Shown here piece by piece: positions 31,338-32,186 of a stretch of 32,186 nt of DNA. The notes beneath the pieces are model-generated. The model ran no database searches. It was not told where the DNA came from and saw only the letters and a list, made by a program, of their open reading frames with translations. Source of the stretch: an uncultured Thiodictyon sp. Lineage in GTDB: Bacteria; Pseudomonadota; Gammaproteobacteria; Chromatiales; Chromatiaceae. Position numbers and translations under genes: made by a program. The stretch's first letter is position 1. Each line of letters begins with the position of its first letter. The stretch is taken from positions 1 to 32,186 of the forward strand of contig CAILVI010000449.1 of the NCBI GenBank assembly GCA_903837595.1, read 5' to 3'.

Positions 31338-32186
31338 ATGGCTCACTCGGTAGGTGACACGATGCGGCGGCTGATCATTTCGAAATCGACGGCGGATTTC
31401 ACGTCCCACGCGGGCTTGGGGCTGGTGGGGCTCGCCATTCGCGAACGCACCAACCTGGCCGCGGAAGCTGCCGCGGTGTCGGCGCTGCGTAGCGATGCGA
31501 TGCCGCATGGTGACATGCTCGCCAGCTATGTCGCGCTGCTGTGTTTGGGCAAGAGTGACTTCGAGGCGATCGACGCCTTTCGTACCGACCCCTTTTTTCT
31601 GGAGGCCCTAGGTCTGGAGCGGGCGCCGTCCGCCGCCATCTTGCGCCAGCGCCTCGATGCCAACGCGCCCGGCTTCAAGGATGCGGTCATTGCCGCCGCC
31701 ATTGAGTTCCTGCGCCGCAGCCAAGCCCCGATCACCCCACTGGGCAATGGCCTGGTGCCGCTGGATGCGGATGTCACCCCGATGAATAACGCCAAGACCA
31801 AGAAAGAGGGTGTCTCGCGGACCTACAAAGGTGAAGATGGCTTCGCCCCCATGGCCGCTTATCTGGGGCAGGAGGGCTACTGCCTGGAGTTGGAACTGCG
31901 CGAAGGCAGCCAGCACAGCCAGAAGGGGACTCCGGAACTGTTGGCGCGGGTCCTGGAACGGGCGCGTGGACTGACCACCGCACCGCTGTTGGTGCGCCTG
32001 GACAGCGGCAACGACGCCATCGAGAACATCGCCACGCTCATGGCCCATGAGGAGCAACACCCACAGGCCGCCCCCGTGCATTACATCATCAAGTGGAATC
32101 CGCGCCGGGAAAGCCGCGAAGGATGGTTGGCCTTCGCCACCGAGCACGGCGACTGGAGCACCCCGCGCCCGGGCAAGCGGGTGGCC
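31338..32186 (+). CDS. IS1380-family transposase, cut by window end
   Basis: An uninterrupted frame from ATG 31338 (or 31362) runs off the right edge with 283 codons visible. It matches the IS1380 DDE transposase group: an N-terminal part with SHAGLGLVGLAIRERTNL, the first catalytic Asp in VPLDADVTP, the conserved RTYKGEDGFAPM, and the second Asp in LVRLDSGND. About 60% of a usual ~450-aa protein is present. The left end of the element lies between 31263 and 31338 but cannot be fixed without the right-hand inverted repeat. It sits beside the fdhE remnant and may have taken part in that rearrangement. Confidence 0.85.
   Translation, partial: MAHSVGDTMRRLIISKSTADFTSHAGLGLVGLAIRERTNLAAEAAAVSALRSDAMPHGDMLASYVALLCLGKSDFEAIDAFRTDPFFLEALGLERAPSAAILRQRLDANAPGFKDAVIAAAIEFLRRSQAPITPLGNGLVPLDADVTPMNNAKTKKEGVSRTYKGEDGFAPMAAYLGQEGYCLELELREGSQHSQKGTPELLARVLERARGLTTAPLLVRLDSGNDAIENIATLMAHEEQHPQAAPVHYIIKWNPRRESREGWLAFATEHGDWSTPRPGKRVA

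Noticed and set aside
31263-31338. Left inverted repeat of the IS1380-type element
   Set aside because: The right end is outside the window, so the terminal repeat and target duplication cannot be matched.
1-32186. CRISPR arrays, tRNA or rRNA genes
   Set aside because: No regularly spaced direct repeats, no tRNA-like cloverleaf and no rRNA-like sequence were noticed by eye; short or degenerate cases could be missed without a covariance-model scan.

Overview
The window is GC-rich bacterial chromosome with dense gammaproteobacterial-style coding. The periplasmic formate dehydrogenase with fdhD/fdhE, the dispersed palindromic repeats, the PD-(D/E)XK AAA-ATPase gene and an IS1380-type transposase would all fit a purple-sulfur-type gammaproteobacterium (Chromatiaceae-like). 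That assignment is inference; the window holds no rRNA or other marker gene.

Layout. (1) 1-2152 is a gene graveyard: the 3' end of an acyl-CoA carboxylase carboxyltransferase with an in-frame stop, joined to the tail of a DUF3160 gene, followed by a CapA-like gene with a one-base frameshift. (2) 2153-2887 has no intact gene. It holds nested palindromic repeats and a DUF2442 remnant. (3) 2888-8117 is a three-gene operon for a Gld-like ABC system: an ATPase, a fused GldF-GldG permease and a DUF4340 protein. (4) 8194-11145 is a LysR regulator and a secreted GH18 chitinase-like enzyme, head to head with only 3 bp between their start codons. (5) 11352-20350 on the minus strand is a complete type I Zorya anti-phage system: zorA (MotA-like), zorB (MotB/OmpA-like), zorC (EH-signature) and zorD (SNF2 helicase with Mrr-like nuclease). 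The zorABC block is separated from zorD by about 780 bp carrying decayed toxin-antitoxin genes. ZorA's long tail contains three tandem 80-residue repeats. (6) 20659-22203 is an AAA-ATPase with a PD-(D/E)XK nuclease domain. (7) 22413-30192 is an amidinotransferase followed by a formate dehydrogenase locus: a cysteine-type catalytic subunit, an iron-sulfur subunit, a cytochrome b subunit, fdhD and fdhE. A 51-bp element lies upstream of both the amidinotransferase and the dehydrogenase genes. (8) 30193-32186 carries an unrecognised 194-aa gene, a second decayed fdhE 3' end, and an IS1380-family transposase cut by the window edge.

How the genes work together. ZorAB should form a peptidoglycan-anchored, proton-driven motor whose cytoplasmic ZorA tail passes a phage-attack signal to ZorC and ZorD, which act on DNA. 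The formate dehydrogenase would oxidise formate in the periplasm and pass electrons through its iron-sulfur and cytochrome b subunits to quinone. FdhD and FdhE are its maturation factors. Mobile-element and toxin-antitoxin debris on several sides of the Zorya and fdh loci points to repeated rearrangement.
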